Assembly: GCA_028289345.1 (NCBI GenBank)
Contig: JANQQL010000024.1
Location: forward strand, 119,257 to 183,256
From: Planctomycetota bacterium
GTDB taxonomy: Bacteria; Planctomycetota; B15-G4; SIAN01
DNA: 64,000 nucleotides
Direction of reading: 5' to 3'
The translations under genes and the position numbers were made by a program. The notes beneath the pieces were generated by a model. It was not told the DNA's origin. It ran no database searches and saw nothing but the letters and a program-made list of their open reading frames with translations. Within the stretch, counting starts at the first letter, position 1; each line of letters starts with the position of its first letter. This document shows positions 42,131 to 51,046 of this stretch, in pieces.

Positions 42131-44476
42131 TCAACGCTGCAGGGGCAACAAGAACGAGAGCACCTCTTCCAGCCGCGCGGACCAACTCACCCAACCGGGC
42201 CCCGCGACCACCTCGCCTCCGACCACTCGAGAGCCGCGTTGCTTCGCGAACTGCTCGAACCGCTGCGCCGACGCTCGGTAGTCCGTGTTCTCGTCCTGGA
42301 TTCTCGCTTCGTACTGGCTCCATTCGAGGAACACAGCGTCCGGTTTTTCCTTCAGCGTTTCCAAATGCACGAAGTCTTCGGGATCGAGGTACGGAGAGAG
42401 CACCGCAATTCGAGGAACGAGTTCCGGGGACTCGAAGCCAAAGATGACCGCCGCGGTGGCATCGTCCGCCGAGCCCAGGACCGCTCCGCGACCATCGGTG
42501 CGGTACCTTCTCCGCAAGCCGGAACGCAGTTCGTCGCGCATCATCTGGGCGACTCCCTCCCCGCCGATGCGATCCGCGGATCCCACGTGATAGGGAACCA
42601 GCGCGACCAACGCCGGGGCAATCCGCGTTCCCATCAACTGATCGAGTGCGTTCTTTAGTTTGCCATGCTCCAACCAAGCGTCCCCTCCGGACACGTACAA
42701 GACCGGGTAGTTCTCGGTCGACGAGTCGTACCCCGCCGGCACGTAGATCACGAAGTCCTTCGAGGTCCGAAACGATGGAGCCTGATAGGGAATGGTCTCC
42801 AAACGGCTGTCGCATTCCTTCGGCTGCAGGAAGCTCGGATCCATCCAACCAGGTAGCTTGACCACGGACTCCGCGTCGCCTTCGAAGTATCCCAGGAAAC
42901 GAGGGTTGCCGTTCAAGCCCATGACCGGGAGACACTGCGTTGGGTTGAGCGGATCGGGGATCACCTTGGTGTAGTCGATCAAGAACGCGTATTGCCAGAC
43001 GCCGCCTTCCGGGTAGCGGTAGCTACGATGAAAGAGATCGGTCCCCGGCAATCGGTGCATGGACTCGGGCAGATTGCGGTCCGGCACCATGTCACCAATC
43101 AAGGCGACATTGTCTGCGCGACCTCGGTACACGAAATGCACCCAGCCTTCTTCGATCACCGGAAACGACTCTCGTCCTTGCCACCACTGGTCGACCAATG
43201 CTTGGGGATTCTCGACGTTCGCCGCATTTGAGAGGAGCGAGCCGAGAACCCCCGGGAGCACTTCCTCTCGACCAGCCTCGGTCGAATCCTTGGCGGAAAC
43301 GATCCGGGTGGCGACCAGGCGTTCGGTGTTTCTGACCAGCAATCGACCGTCCGCATAGGTCGGCGGGGAGTAACCACCGCGCTCTCCGATGACCAATCGC
43401 GCGTCCTCTTGGTAACCCTCCGAAGTCGCGCGTACCAGAACGACTTCTCCGGCGGATGACAGCAGAGCTAGTCGATCCCCGACCGCGATCACCCCTCGGG
43501 AGCCGGGCTCTCGCGACTTCCAGCGACGACGACCGGTCTCCAGGTCGGCGCACACCAGGAACATTCCGCTCAGTCCATAGATCGACCCGTCATGCACCAC
43601 AGGAGCCGCGTAGGCATCGTTGAACTCGCGACTTCTCCAGTGGGTCGTGAGGCCCTTCTCCAAGTCGACCTCGACGAGACGCGTTTCGTCTTCGCCCACC
43701 ATCAACAAGCACTGGTTGCCAATGGGAACGAACTGAGGAAAGATCAGGTCTCGTGGATCGCCATGGGCTGCCTGGAAGAGTACCTGTCCATCGGTCGCAT
43801 CCAGGAGAAAGAGGTTCGAACTATCGGCCACCAGGAGGCGCCCTGCCCCGAACCGAATTGCTCCCTGGTATCCCACGAATCCGGCCTGCAGCGTCCAAAG
43901 GACGTCTCCGGTTTCCAGATCGAACGCGGCACCGGAGTGACCGTTGCGGTTGGATCCCGGCACGAACACCGCATTGTCCAAAGCCACAGGAGTTCCCCCA
44001 AACCCATAGGTGGGAATCTGGATGTTCCTGTCTTTGACCAGGTCCACGCTCCAAAGCAGCGCGCCTCCTTCCAGGTCGACCGCGACGAGGTTTCCGCGGG
44101 GACCCGCGGCCACGACGACGCCATCCAACAAGCACGGCGTTGTGGAAGGTCCATCTTCTGCGCCTTGTTGACCGGGATAGGTGGGTCCCAGCGAATGCCG
44201 CCAAACTTCCGTCCCGTCCTCGAGATCAAAGGCGATCAGGTGATCGTCCACGCCGTCCGAGAACATCGTGACCGCGAGCCCATCCGCAACCGAAACGCTC
44301 GAGTACCCGGCACCCAAGGAAACCGACCAGACCTGCTCCAGCTGCAAGTGCTCGGGCCAAGGAGAATCGAGACTCACGGTTCCATCCAAATGGGGTCCGC
44401 GCCATTCCGGCCAATCCTGAGCAAACGTCGACTGCCCCAGGCAAACAAACAGGCCGAGAACCAACCTTCGAATCAT
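42131..44476 (-). CDS. Secreted PQQ-like propeller fused to an esterase-like domain that lacks its catalytic residues
   Basis: 781 residues from the ATG at 44476; signal peptide V-L-G-L-F-V-C-L-G-Q-S-T-F-A-Q, then D-W-P-E-W-R-G-P. The propeller has A-F-D-L-E-D-G-T-E-V-W-type blades to about 400. Next is an E-set/CBM48-like domain (H-F-V-Y-R-G-R-A-D-N-V-A-L-I-G-D-M), then an esterase-D/Fes-type domain (Y-P-V-L-Y-V-S-G-G-D-A-W). Where the family has G-x-S-x-G-G, this protein reads G-S-A-D-D-A (about residue 669), and where G-H-D-W is expected it reads G-P-G-W (about 757), so it has probably lost activity. It may now bind a ligand. Confidence 0.8.
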   Translation of the reverse strand: MIRRLVLGLFVCLGQSTFAQDWPEWRGPHLDGTVSLDSPWPEHLQLEQVWSVSLGAGYSSVSVADGLAVTMFSDGVDDHLIAFDLEDGTEVWRHSLGPTYPGQQGAEDGPSTTPCLLDGVVVAAGPRGNLVAVDLEGGALLWSVDLVKDRNIQIPTYGFGGTPVALDNAVFVPGSNRNGHSGAAFDLETGDVLWTLQAGFVGYQGAIRFGAGRLLVADSSNLFLLDATDGQVLFQAAHGDPRDLIFPQFVPIGNQCLLMVGEDETRLVEVDLEKGLTTHWRSREFNDAYAAPVVHDGSIYGLSGMFLVCADLETGRRRWKSREPGSRGVIAVGDRLALLSSAGEVVLVRATSEGYQEDARLVIGERGGYSPPTYADGRLLVRNTERLVATRIVSAKDSTEAGREEVLPGVLGSLLSNAANVENPQALVDQWWQGRESFPVIEEGWVHFVYRGRADNVALIGDMVPDRNLPESMHRLPGTDLFHRSYRYPEGGVWQYAFLIDYTKVIPDPLNPTQCLPVMGLNGNPRFLGYFEGDAESVVKLPGWMDPSFLQPKECDSRLETIPYQAPSFRTSKDFVIYVPAGYDSSTENYPVLYVSGGDAWLEHGKLKNALDQLMGTRIAPALVALVPYHVGSADRIGGEGVAQMMRDELRSGLRRRYRTDGRGAVLGSADDATAAVIFGFESPELVPRIAVLSPYLDPEDFVHLETLKEKPDAVFLEWSQYEARIQDENTDYRASAQRFEQFAKQRGSRVVGGEVVAGPGWVSWSARLEEVLSFLLPLQR

Positions 44477-44797
44477 GGAAGGATTCCTCTTCTCTCTCTC
44501 GGAGGACAGTTCTTCCCGGTGTCCGTCGGCCAAGGTTTTCATCTCTCGAACTCCCATCCGCTGACAATCCAGCCAATCGACGACCTCGCCAAGGTGGATG
44601 CGGTATCAGCCAAGCCCGAGGCCTCACCTCCACCTGGGGCTGCCCTTGCATTGGCCGGTCTACCTCGCTCGGGAACCACGAGTTGAACCAATGGGCCGAG
44701 CGGCACTTGGGTGGGCTCAGCGGCAAAGGGACGGCGAACCCTCCCACAGAGGGACCGGTACCATCTCATCCCCAAGGTCCTCTCTACCGAGAAAGCC
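44477..44797. other. Divergent intergenic region
   Basis: 321 bp between the PQQ/pseudo-esterase gene and the LytS-type kinase gene; no gene or clear palindrome seen. Confidence 0.35.
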
Positions 44798-45877
44798 ATG
44801 AGCCTGATTTCCCGAAGCCGTTTCTGGGCCGTGGTCGGTGTCGGCTGGCTACTCTGGGGTGGCCTTTACGCCGCTCGACTCCGCACGGTGAAAGACGGCA
44901 GCCTCGGCCAGATCCTCCACTATGCGTACTCGGACGCGATTCTGTGGGCGTTCTTCACTGCTCCTGTGTTGTGGTTGGCTCGACGCATTCCCATCGTTCC
45001 CCCCCACGTCTTTTCGCGAGTCACGACCCACGTCAGCCTTGCCGTGACCATCTCGCTGTTCCACACCCTCCTCGATGCGATGCAGAACCGCGTCCTGAGC
45101 TTTGGCTCCGACAGTCCGCTCACGATCGCCGAGTTCTTCCGCTTCGTGATGCCCCATACCTTTCACTCCAACGTCATGATCTGCTTAGGCATCATGGCCA
45201 TCGGTCAGGCGCTGGCTCATTACGAACGAACGGGGGATCAGCGACGCAAGGTCGAAGCGCTGCGTGCGGACCTTGCGGAAGCTCGACTGCAATCACTGCG
45301 CGATCAGCTCCGGCCTCACTTCCTGTTCAACTCTCTGCAGACGATCGCGGCTTTGACCGATGGTCGTCCCAAGGATGCGCGGCGCATGATCCAGCACCTC
45401 TCCGGAATGCTGCGCATGTCCCTCGACTCCCACAACACGGAGCAAGTCCCGTTGCGTGAGGAGTTGCGTCTGGTGAAGCTCTACCTGGAAATCGAGCGAG
45501 TCCGTTTCGGCGAGCGGCTTCAAGTGGGCGAAGAGTTTGACCCCGAATGCCTCGACCAGAAGGTGCCTCCGCTCCTGCTGCAACCATTGGTCGAAAACGC
45601 GGTCCGCCACGGAATCGGAAACCTTCCGGACGGTGGAAGCGTCACCCTTCGGGCGTACTGTGAGGGGCGGCAACTTCACCTCGAAGTCGAAGACGACGGC
45701 CCCGGTTTCGAGCCGAGCGGGGCCGAATCCGGCGTCGGACTCTCGAGTGTCCGCCGACGCTTGCAGGAACTGTACGGCGAGGCGCACCACTTTCAGGTCG
45801 AACGCTGCGGAGGCCGAACGAGAGTCATTCTGCGGCTTCCCTTGTCCCACACCGCCTTTCTGGGAACCCACCCATGA
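44798..45877 (+). CDS. LytS/YehU-type sensor histidine kinase
   Basis: 359 residues from the ATG at 44798. Four hydrophobic segments cover the first 140 residues. The His_kinase (LytS-type) motif is L-R-P-H-F-L-F-N-S-L-Q-T-I with the phosphorylated His174. The ATPase part has P-L-V-E-N-A-V-R-H-G-I, V-E-D-D-G-P-G-F and G-V-G-L-S-S-V-R-R-R-L. The stop overlaps the next ATG by 4 bases (ATGA), so it is coupled to its LytTR regulator. The N-terminal membrane part lacks a recognisable sensor domain. Confidence 0.92.
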   Translation: MSLISRSRFWAVVGVGWLLWGGLYAARLRTVKDGSLGQILHYAYSDAILWAFFTAPVLWLARRIPIVPPHVFSRVTTHVSLAVTISLFHTLLDAMQNRVLSFGSDSPLTIAEFFRFVMPHTFHSNVMICLGIMAIGQALAHYERTGDQRRKVEALRADLAEARLQSLRDQLRPHFLFNSLQTIAALTDGRPKDARRMIQHLSGMLRMSLDSHNTEQVPLREELRLVKLYLEIERVRFGERLQVGEEFDPECLDQKVPPLLLQPLVENAVRHGIGNLPDGGSVTLRAYCEGRQLHLEVEDDGPGFEPSGAESGVGLSSVRRRLQELYGEAHHFQVERCGGRTRVILRLPLSHTAFLGTHP

Positions 45878-46611
45878 GCCCGTCTCCCCTCCGAGCATTG
45901 ATCGTGGACGACGAGGAGATCGCCCGCGGTTACCTGCGGTCCCTCCTTCAGGAAACCGGAGAAGTCGAAGTCATCGGAGAGTCCCCCAACGGCCTTCGCG
46001 CGGTCGAAGACATCCAGCAGCTTGCTCCTGAAGTCGTGTTCCTCGACGTGCAGATGCCCGGACTGGACGGCTTCGCTGCCTTGCAACGCCTGCCACGTTC
46101 CTCAATGCCCCCCATCATCCTCGTCACCGCCTACGACCACTTCGCCATGAAGGGTTTCGAGGTCGGCGCTCTCGACTACCTGTTGAAGCCGATTGACGAG
46201 CAGCGACTCGCGGAAGCCGTCCGTCGCGCCAAAGAACACCGCAAGAGCGAAACAACAACTGACCCGACAAAGGACTCCGACTCGAAGAGCGACTGGCTCC
46301 TCGCTCGACAGGGCAAGGAGTGGATTCCGGTCAAGACCTCGGAGATCGACTGGATCGAATCCGCCGGCAACTACGTCCAGCTTCACTGCAGCTCGAACGT
46401 GTCCTTGCTTCGCGACTCCCTGTCCCACCTGAGCGAACGCTTGGGGGACGTGCCGTTTGTTCGCGTGCATCGAACCGCCCTCGTCAACGCCCTGCGCATT
46501 GAAGCCTTGATCCCCGGCCGCCATGGAGACGGCATTCTTCGACTTCGCAGCGGGGAGATGGTGGCTTTCAGTCGGCGGTACCGGAATCAGATCGAGAGAG
46601 TGTTTCGCTGA
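45874..46611 (+). CDS. LytTR-family response regulator
   Basis: 245 residues. The receiver domain has I-V-D-D-E-E (acid pocket at 12-13), phosphorylation site Asp58 in V-F-L-D-V-Q-M-P-G, and L-V-T-A-Y-D and L-L-K-P-I-D for the switch residues. After a Ser/Asp/Lys-rich linker (about 122-140) comes a LytTR DNA-binding domain (V-K-T-S-E-I-D-W-I-E-S-A-G-N-Y-V-Q-L-H, V-R-V-H-R-T-A-L-V-N). It acts with the kinase just upstream. The target genes are unknown. Confidence 0.94.
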   Translation: MSPSPLRALIVDDEEIARGYLRSLLQETGEVEVIGESPNGLRAVEDIQQLAPEVVFLDVQMPGLDGFAALQRLPRSSMPPIILVTAYDHFAMKGFEVGALDYLLKPIDEQRLAEAVRRAKEHRKSETTTDPTKDSDSKSDWLLARQGKEWIPVKTSEIDWIESAGNYVQLHCSSNVSLLRDSLSHLSERLGDVPFVRVHRTALVNALRIEALIPGRHGDGILRLRSGEMVAFSRRYRNQIERVFR

Positions 46612-46780
46612 GTGAGCGATTGGCTAGCAACCTCCACGACAGCCACACATCGACGCACGTGTCCCGCGCCCGCTTGCCTCTCCCCTCGACGATCACTCCC
46701 GAAACGCTGGGGATCGACAAAGAGAGAAAGGGAGAACGTCCCCCGCACACACTGACGCGCATCCTCGCAAGAGACTCGAG

Positions 46781-47386
46781 TCACGGGGCTGCGCCGAGGA
46801 CCTCTCCCTTCTCATCGTAAACCGTCAATCCGTAGTACGCGGTCTCGTCCGTCCCGTCCGGACCCAGGCGGGCGCGAGGTCTCCCTTGTTCATCTTGGAT
46901 GCGGATTCCATGTTCACCGAATCGATTCCAGGCGACAAATTCGGACTCTCCATGGATGCCTCGTTGCAGACCGAACATGCGGGACTGGATCACCGCTCGG
47001 CGTTCTTTCTCATAGTCGATGAGGTCGATCTCGTGCGTGTTGACTTCCAGGACAGCAGCCGGGGAATCTTCCGATCCCTTGATCACACCAAGACCTTGTG
47101 GCAACAGCTGACACAGGAACACGTTCCCCGCTGAGTCTTCCCCTCGCAGCGAAAGCGAGTTTGCGTCGAGTTCTAGGCCCACTCGGCCGTTTGAGTCGAC
47201 GAGCTGGAGGCAGCGGACCCGCAGCTCCTCGTCAAGCAACTTCCCACCACGGGACTCTTCAACACCAGGTGCGAAGGCGACACACACCAACATCAAGAAG
47301 GCCGCGCCGGCAAAGGTCCCGGTCCAGCGCACGAGACGTTCAAGTCGGCGCAGTCGAACTTCTAGCTCTTGACGATCGAGTTCCAT
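46781..47386 (-). CDS. Membrane-anchored protein of unknown function
   Basis: 201 residues from the ATG at 47386. A helical N-terminus (E-V-R-L-R-R-L-E-R-L-V-R-W) leads into one transmembrane helix (F-A-G-A-A-F-L-M-L-V-C-V-A-F-A). The remaining 155 residues repeat a pattern of short strands: L-Q-L-V-D-S-N-G-R-V-G-L-E-L, G-I-R-I-Q-D-E-Q-G-R-P-R-A-R-L and G-L-T-V-Y-D-E-K-G-E-V, a beta-roll-like repeat often seen at the ends of bacterial surface proteins. No function assigned. It is convergent with the LytTR gene. Confidence 0.68.
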   Translation of the reverse strand: MELDRQELEVRLRRLERLVRWTGTFAGAAFLMLVCVAFAPGVEESRGGKLLDEELRVRCLQLVDSNGRVGLELDANSLSLRGEDSAGNVFLCQLLPQGLGVIKGSEDSPAAVLEVNTHEIDLIDYEKERRAVIQSRMFGLQRGIHGESEFVAWNRFGEHGIRIQDEQGRPRARLGPDGTDETAYYGLTVYDEKGEVLGAAP

Positions 47387-47619
47387 GGAAGGCCTTCCTT
47401 TCTCGTGATCCCGGATTGGCCGAACAGCGCGTTGCGCGCGGATTCTACCGGCTGCTTTCCGCCACGATTCATGAGCCGACACGAGCCATTCCCACTCGGA
47501 GAAGACGCGCTCTCACGCCGGGACCAGGGACTTCTGTCGATTCCTGAGTCCTCAGCGACACTTCGGGCCATTGGGTGGATTGACGCTTCGGGAAACTGCT
47601 GCACCATCCCCGGGCCATC

Positions 47620-47712
47620 GTCCAAGGAATGCGCCAGGGAACAGCGGAACGAAACTGGTCAGCAAACTCTCATCGTGGGTGGACGCGCGATGGGGGCTGG
47701 TCATGCGCAACT
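47620..47712 (+). mobile_element. Short remnant of an IS (probably IS3-family orfA)
   Basis: About 90 bases here (gaacgaaactgg ... gtgggtggacgcgcgatggg) match the minus strand of 53616-53708 at roughly four bases in five. In the second copy a helix-turn-helix of transposase type follows. Here only the first third survives and no open frame is left. The two copies point towards each other across the C39 operon. Confidence 0.55.
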
Positions 47713-47996
47713 TCAGGTCGAAAGCCTTGGCCACTCGAGGGTGGCGGACACATCCCCGCCACCTCCCCCATAGAAGCCCCATTCGATTCGAAAGCGTGTG
47801 CGAAAACTGAGCGCTCTGATCCGGCTCTTGCTTGTTGCTTTTTGAAGCCCAAGGCACACCCATCAAACGACTTGTACAACCTCAGAGAATCGCATCCCGG
47901 AATGGGGGGTCTCACGCTTGCACGAACAACGCCCAAACAGCGCCATTTCAGAACCACACCTCAGTGCCTTTGTGTGTTCGCCAGATTTCCTGGTAT

Positions 47997-48011
47997 TGTC
48001 AGTGCCTGACA
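47997..48011. promoter_or_regulatory. Palindrome upstream of the C39 operon
   Basis: TGTCAG-tgc-CTGACA is a perfect 6+6 inverted repeat centred about 48 bases upstream of the ATG at 48052. It could be an operator. An AGGAGG ribosome-binding site lies at 48038-48043, 8 bases before the ATG. Confidence 0.45.
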
Positions 48012-48051
48012 GTCTTCCGGCGAGAACCACTGCAACCAGGAGGCAGACTCA

Positions 48052-48513
48052 ATGCGAAGCATATTGATCGGCGCCTTGATCACTGTTTTCGGCGCGGCCA
48101 TTCATCCCTCTGTCACGCAGCTGAACTCTGCCGAGATGTCTGCAATTCAAGGTCTCGGCCCGTTGCATCCAGCATCTGTCGAGAAAGATCCAACAAGCGA
48201 ATGGCTCATGGAATGCGGCGGCAGCACGACTTGCACCTCCGCAAACGGCGGTAGCTCCATTTGCAAAATCGTCATCGTCCCTCCGTGTACTCAGCAAGGC
48301 AACTGCACCCCGCCTGGAATGTGCGGAAACACCGTGGTGACGGCAACTCGGTGCTCATCAGCCGTCTTCTCCACCTGCACTCACATCAGCGCAGGCGGCC
48401 AGAGCTGTGGCTCAAAGGTGCTAGGGACCTGCATCGCCGGTTGGTTCATATGCAACTGCAGAAACTCCAGCATTCCCGCTGGAAGCTGTGGTGACATCGT
48501 CGACGAATGCTAA
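48052..48513 (+). CDS. Cys-rich exported peptide with bacteriocin-like leader
   Basis: 153 residues with a strong AGGAGG site. Residues 3-17 are a hydrophobic stretch (S-I-L-I-G-A-L-I-T-V-F-G-A-A-I). It is followed by L-N-S-A-E-M-S-A-I-Q-G-L-G (24-36), which matches the L-x3-E-M-x2-I-x-G layout of double-glycine leaders except that the usual G-G is G-L-G. The mature part has 14 Cys, rich in T, S and G (E-C-G-G-S-T-T-C, P-P-C-T-Q-Q-G-N-C, G-S-C-G-D-I-V-D-E-C), consistent with seven disulfides. Family unknown. The next gene, a C39-type peptidase, starts inside its stop codon region (ATGCTAA). Confidence 0.8.
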   Translation: MRSILIGALITVFGAAIHPSVTQLNSAEMSAIQGLGPLHPASVEKDPTSEWLMECGGSTTCTSANGGSSICKIVIVPPCTQQGNCTPPGMCGNTVVTATRCSSAVFSTCTHISAGGQSCGSKVLGTCIAGWFICNCRNSSIPAGSCGDIVDEC

Positions 48514-50018
48514 CTCACGCACTGATCCTTCTCCTATCCACACCTCTTCTCGCTCCCCCGGAGTCCGTCGACCTCGAGTCATTGCTGTCGGCGCTCTCTT
48601 CCCGAGACGACGCTCTCACCCCAGCCAAGTGGGAGTTCGCGGTCTACGCCAAGAACAAGCCCCCCGAGAATCCAACTGCGGGCTCAGTCGGCGAGCACCG
48701 CTACCTGACAGGAAAGCTCTGGATCGGACCAAAGGGCAAGCGACTTGAGCTGGACAATCATCGCGAAGGCCAATCACAAACCGCGACATGGAACGGACGC
48801 GAACTACTGATCTCCCACAGGGCGATGACGGGATCGCAGTCCCTGGTCACCAAAGCCCAGAGTGAAAACTCTGCTTTCGATCAAGGCGCGTTCCCAACCT
48901 CCTACGGATTTGGCTTGATTGGGAAGTCCCTCTCGGAGTTCGTTCAAGATGGCTTTTCGGTCATCGCAACGGGCAGGGAGACGATCAGTGGAGTTGACTG
49001 TGTCTCACTGATCGTCTTCCGAGAAGAGGATGGGATTCGCTCACCCATGGCCCGGTTTCTCGTCGACGATGCGAAGACACTCCTTGCCTGGCAGATCGAA
49101 ACTCTCGCACCTGCTTCCAATGCGTCGAATCGCCGGCACCCCGGCGTCCAGTTTGACGGTCGCTCGTTTGACACCGTGTTTCGCTGGCGAATCACGCGCG
49201 CCTACTCCGTGAATGGGATCTGGCTTCCATCCGAGGGGATTCAGGACTCACCCGGCATCCTCGAGGCGGACGTCGAGTACCTCCGACTTGAGGTCGACCA
49301 GCAAGAAACCCAACTCGGTCGTCCCTTCGATCGCCGGTTGTTCGACCAAGCCCTCAAGAAGGGCACGCGCATCCAAGACGAAGAGACAGGCAAACTGACC
49401 TTCCACAATGCGCATCGACCGGAAATTGTTCACCCAGACTCGCTAGAGAGCCTGATCGCTGAAATCGCAGACGAGGAAGGACTGCCCCTCGAGCGCGCCC
49501 AACCGATGACAGAACCGCTGGACGTGTCTTGCGGCGTGACGGCTGCGTACATGTTTTCCCGACTGTACTCACTTCACGCCTCACCCAAAGAAGTCCTCAC
49601 AGCACTTCCTCATGGCATCGAATCAGAAGTCACACTTGATCAGATTCAATCAGCGCTAGCATCCGGAGGAAGGGACCTCTACTGCTATTCCTCCGACCTA
49701 TCGACGCTGGCCGATTTGGATCGATACGTCCTTGCCCATCTAGAAAACCACTCCGGGAGCATTGGCCATTTTGTGCTCGCCAAGGCCACCGACACCGATC
49801 TGCATATCGCCGATCCCATTGATGGTCGCCACTCGGTTTCCTTAGAGAGTTACGAAGAAGCGACTTCGGGCCAAATCCGCTACTTAACCGACTTTGAGAT
49901 ACCTCACAAGCGCGCACGGCTACTCAGCCGAAGTGTCAGCATCATGGGAGTACTGGTACTATGCGTGGGATTGACCCGCAAGGCCTTACGCGTCGGACGG
50001 CGCAAGGAGTCGCTCTAG
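48507..50018 (+). CDS. Exported C39-type peptidase with LolA-like N-terminal domain
   Basis: 503 residues; the start overlaps the stop of the Cys-rich peptide gene. Signal peptide: A-L-I-L-L-L-S-T-P-L-L-A. Residues about 25-250 resemble a LolA/outer-membrane lipoprotein carrier fold (L-W-I-G-P-K-G-K-R-L-E-L-D, I-S-G-V-D-C-V-S-L-I-V-F). The C39 peptidase lies at about 335-470: Cys342 in V-S-C-G-V-T-A-A-Y, His421 in I-G-H-F-V-L-A and Asp436 in I-A-D-P-I-D-G. A final helix (S-I-M-G-V-L-V-L-C-V-G-L) and R-K-A-L-R-V-G-R-R-K anchor it. No ABC-transporter part is present, unlike bacteriocin exporters. It would cleave its substrate outside the cytoplasm. Confidence 0.82.
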   Translation: MLTHALILLLSTPLLAPPESVDLESLLSALSSRDDALTPAKWEFAVYAKNKPPENPTAGSVGEHRYLTGKLWIGPKGKRLELDNHREGQSQTATWNGRELLISHRAMTGSQSLVTKAQSENSAFDQGAFPTSYGFGLIGKSLSEFVQDGFSVIATGRETISGVDCVSLIVFREEDGIRSPMARFLVDDAKTLLAWQIETLAPASNASNRRHPGVQFDGRSFDTVFRWRITRAYSVNGIWLPSEGIQDSPGILEADVEYLRLEVDQQETQLGRPFDRRLFDQALKKGTRIQDEETGKLTFHNAHRPEIVHPDSLESLIAEIADEEGLPLERAQPMTEPLDVSCGVTAAYMFSRLYSLHASPKEVLTALPHGIESEVTLDQIQSALASGGRDLYCYSSDLSTLADLDRYVLAHLENHSGSIGHFVLAKATDTDLHIADPIDGRHSVSLESYEEATSGQIRYLTDFEIPHKRARLLSRSVSIMGVLVLCVGLTRKALRVGRRKESL

Positions 50019-51046
50019 CGCTACTCTTGACACTCCCCTTTGTGGGTTGCAATCAAGGGGAACGGGACAACTCGAAACCCATCGCACTCACCTCGAACGC
50101 AGTGCACGATTTTGGGATCGTTCCATTTGGCTCTCAGCTGGATCATGAGTTCCAGGTCACCAACAATACGTCTTCGCCGATCCTATTAGACTATCTTCGC
50201 ACAACGTGCGGTTGCTCAGACGCGAGGGTCACCCCCGACACAATTGCCCCTGGTGAGATCGCCCGAGTCTTTGTTTCAATCAGAGCAGACTCCCAACTGG
50301 GCAAGGAAGTGCTAATCACCCTTGGCTCAAGCGAGCTTCATCCCGATACATTTCTTCGCATGACCCTCTTCACTCGCGTTGACGGTTCCGAACGCTTGCT
50401 GCTGGATCCGTCAAGGCTTGAGCTTGCATGGCCGATGCAGGGACAGCGCCCCGAAGGGACCATCCTCGTCCAAGCCAAGTACCGCGGCGACGAGGCCCCT
50501 CAACTGATCGTCGAGACGCCAGACTGGGTCGAGGCCGAGATTCTCACTAGCAAAGTAACAGAGACCGGAAGGACCCAACGAGAACTCAAGAGCACGGTTC
50601 GCGTCACGACGAATTCATCAAAGCCTTCTCCCGGAACGAAGGAAGGCCGCCTGATTTTCACGACGAACAGGTCCAGCATCGCCCCCGTGGAAGCCACGAT
50701 ACGCCTTGACGTCGAGGGTCTCGTACAACCAGTCCCTCCCGGCATTTTCTTAGGAAGCGGCATCGACGGACCCGTCACGAGACAGGTGGACATTCTTCTC
50801 GCATCCCCCGATGTTCGAATCGATGCGAAGTGTGCCGATCCTCGCATATCCTTGGCCTACGCTCCCGATCCCGTTGACAAGAAGACCATTCCGTTGACGA
50901 TCAACTTCGACCCGCTCGGTGGCAAAGTCGACAACAAGCTCATCGATCTTGAAATCCAGGTGTCGACGACAGCGCCCATCCATCAATCAATCACACTTCC
51001 TGTTCGTGGATGGCTCCACGAAAGCGCCTTGGCCACCTCAGAGTGA
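49961..51046 (+). CDS. DUF1573-family lipoprotein
   Basis: 361 residues; it overlaps the C39 gene by 58 bases. Lipobox L-P-F-V-G-C (Cys30). The DUF1573 domain has F-G-I-V-P-F-G-S-Q-L-D-H-E-F-Q-V-T-N and the T-T-C-G-C motif. Further beta domains follow (about 150-250 and 255-360), the last with L-P-V-R-G-W. DUF1573 proteins are common in Bacteroidetes and Planctomycetes and are of unknown function. The position in this operon suggests a partner in handling the Cys-rich peptide at the membrane. Confidence 0.85.
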   Translation: MRGIDPQGLTRRTAQGVALALLLTLPFVGCNQGERDNSKPIALTSNAVHDFGIVPFGSQLDHEFQVTNNTSSPILLDYLRTTCGCSDARVTPDTIAPGEIARVFVSIRADSQLGKEVLITLGSSELHPDTFLRMTLFTRVDGSERLLLDPSRLELAWPMQGQRPEGTILVQAKYRGDEAPQLIVETPDWVEAEILTSKVTETGRTQRELKSTVRVTTNSSKPSPGTKEGRLIFTTNRSSIAPVEATIRLDVEGLVQPVPPGIFLGSGIDGPVTRQVDILLASPDVRIDAKCADPRISLAYAPDPVDKKTIPLTINFDPLGGKVDNKLIDLEIQVSTTAPIHQSITLPVRGWLHESALATSE

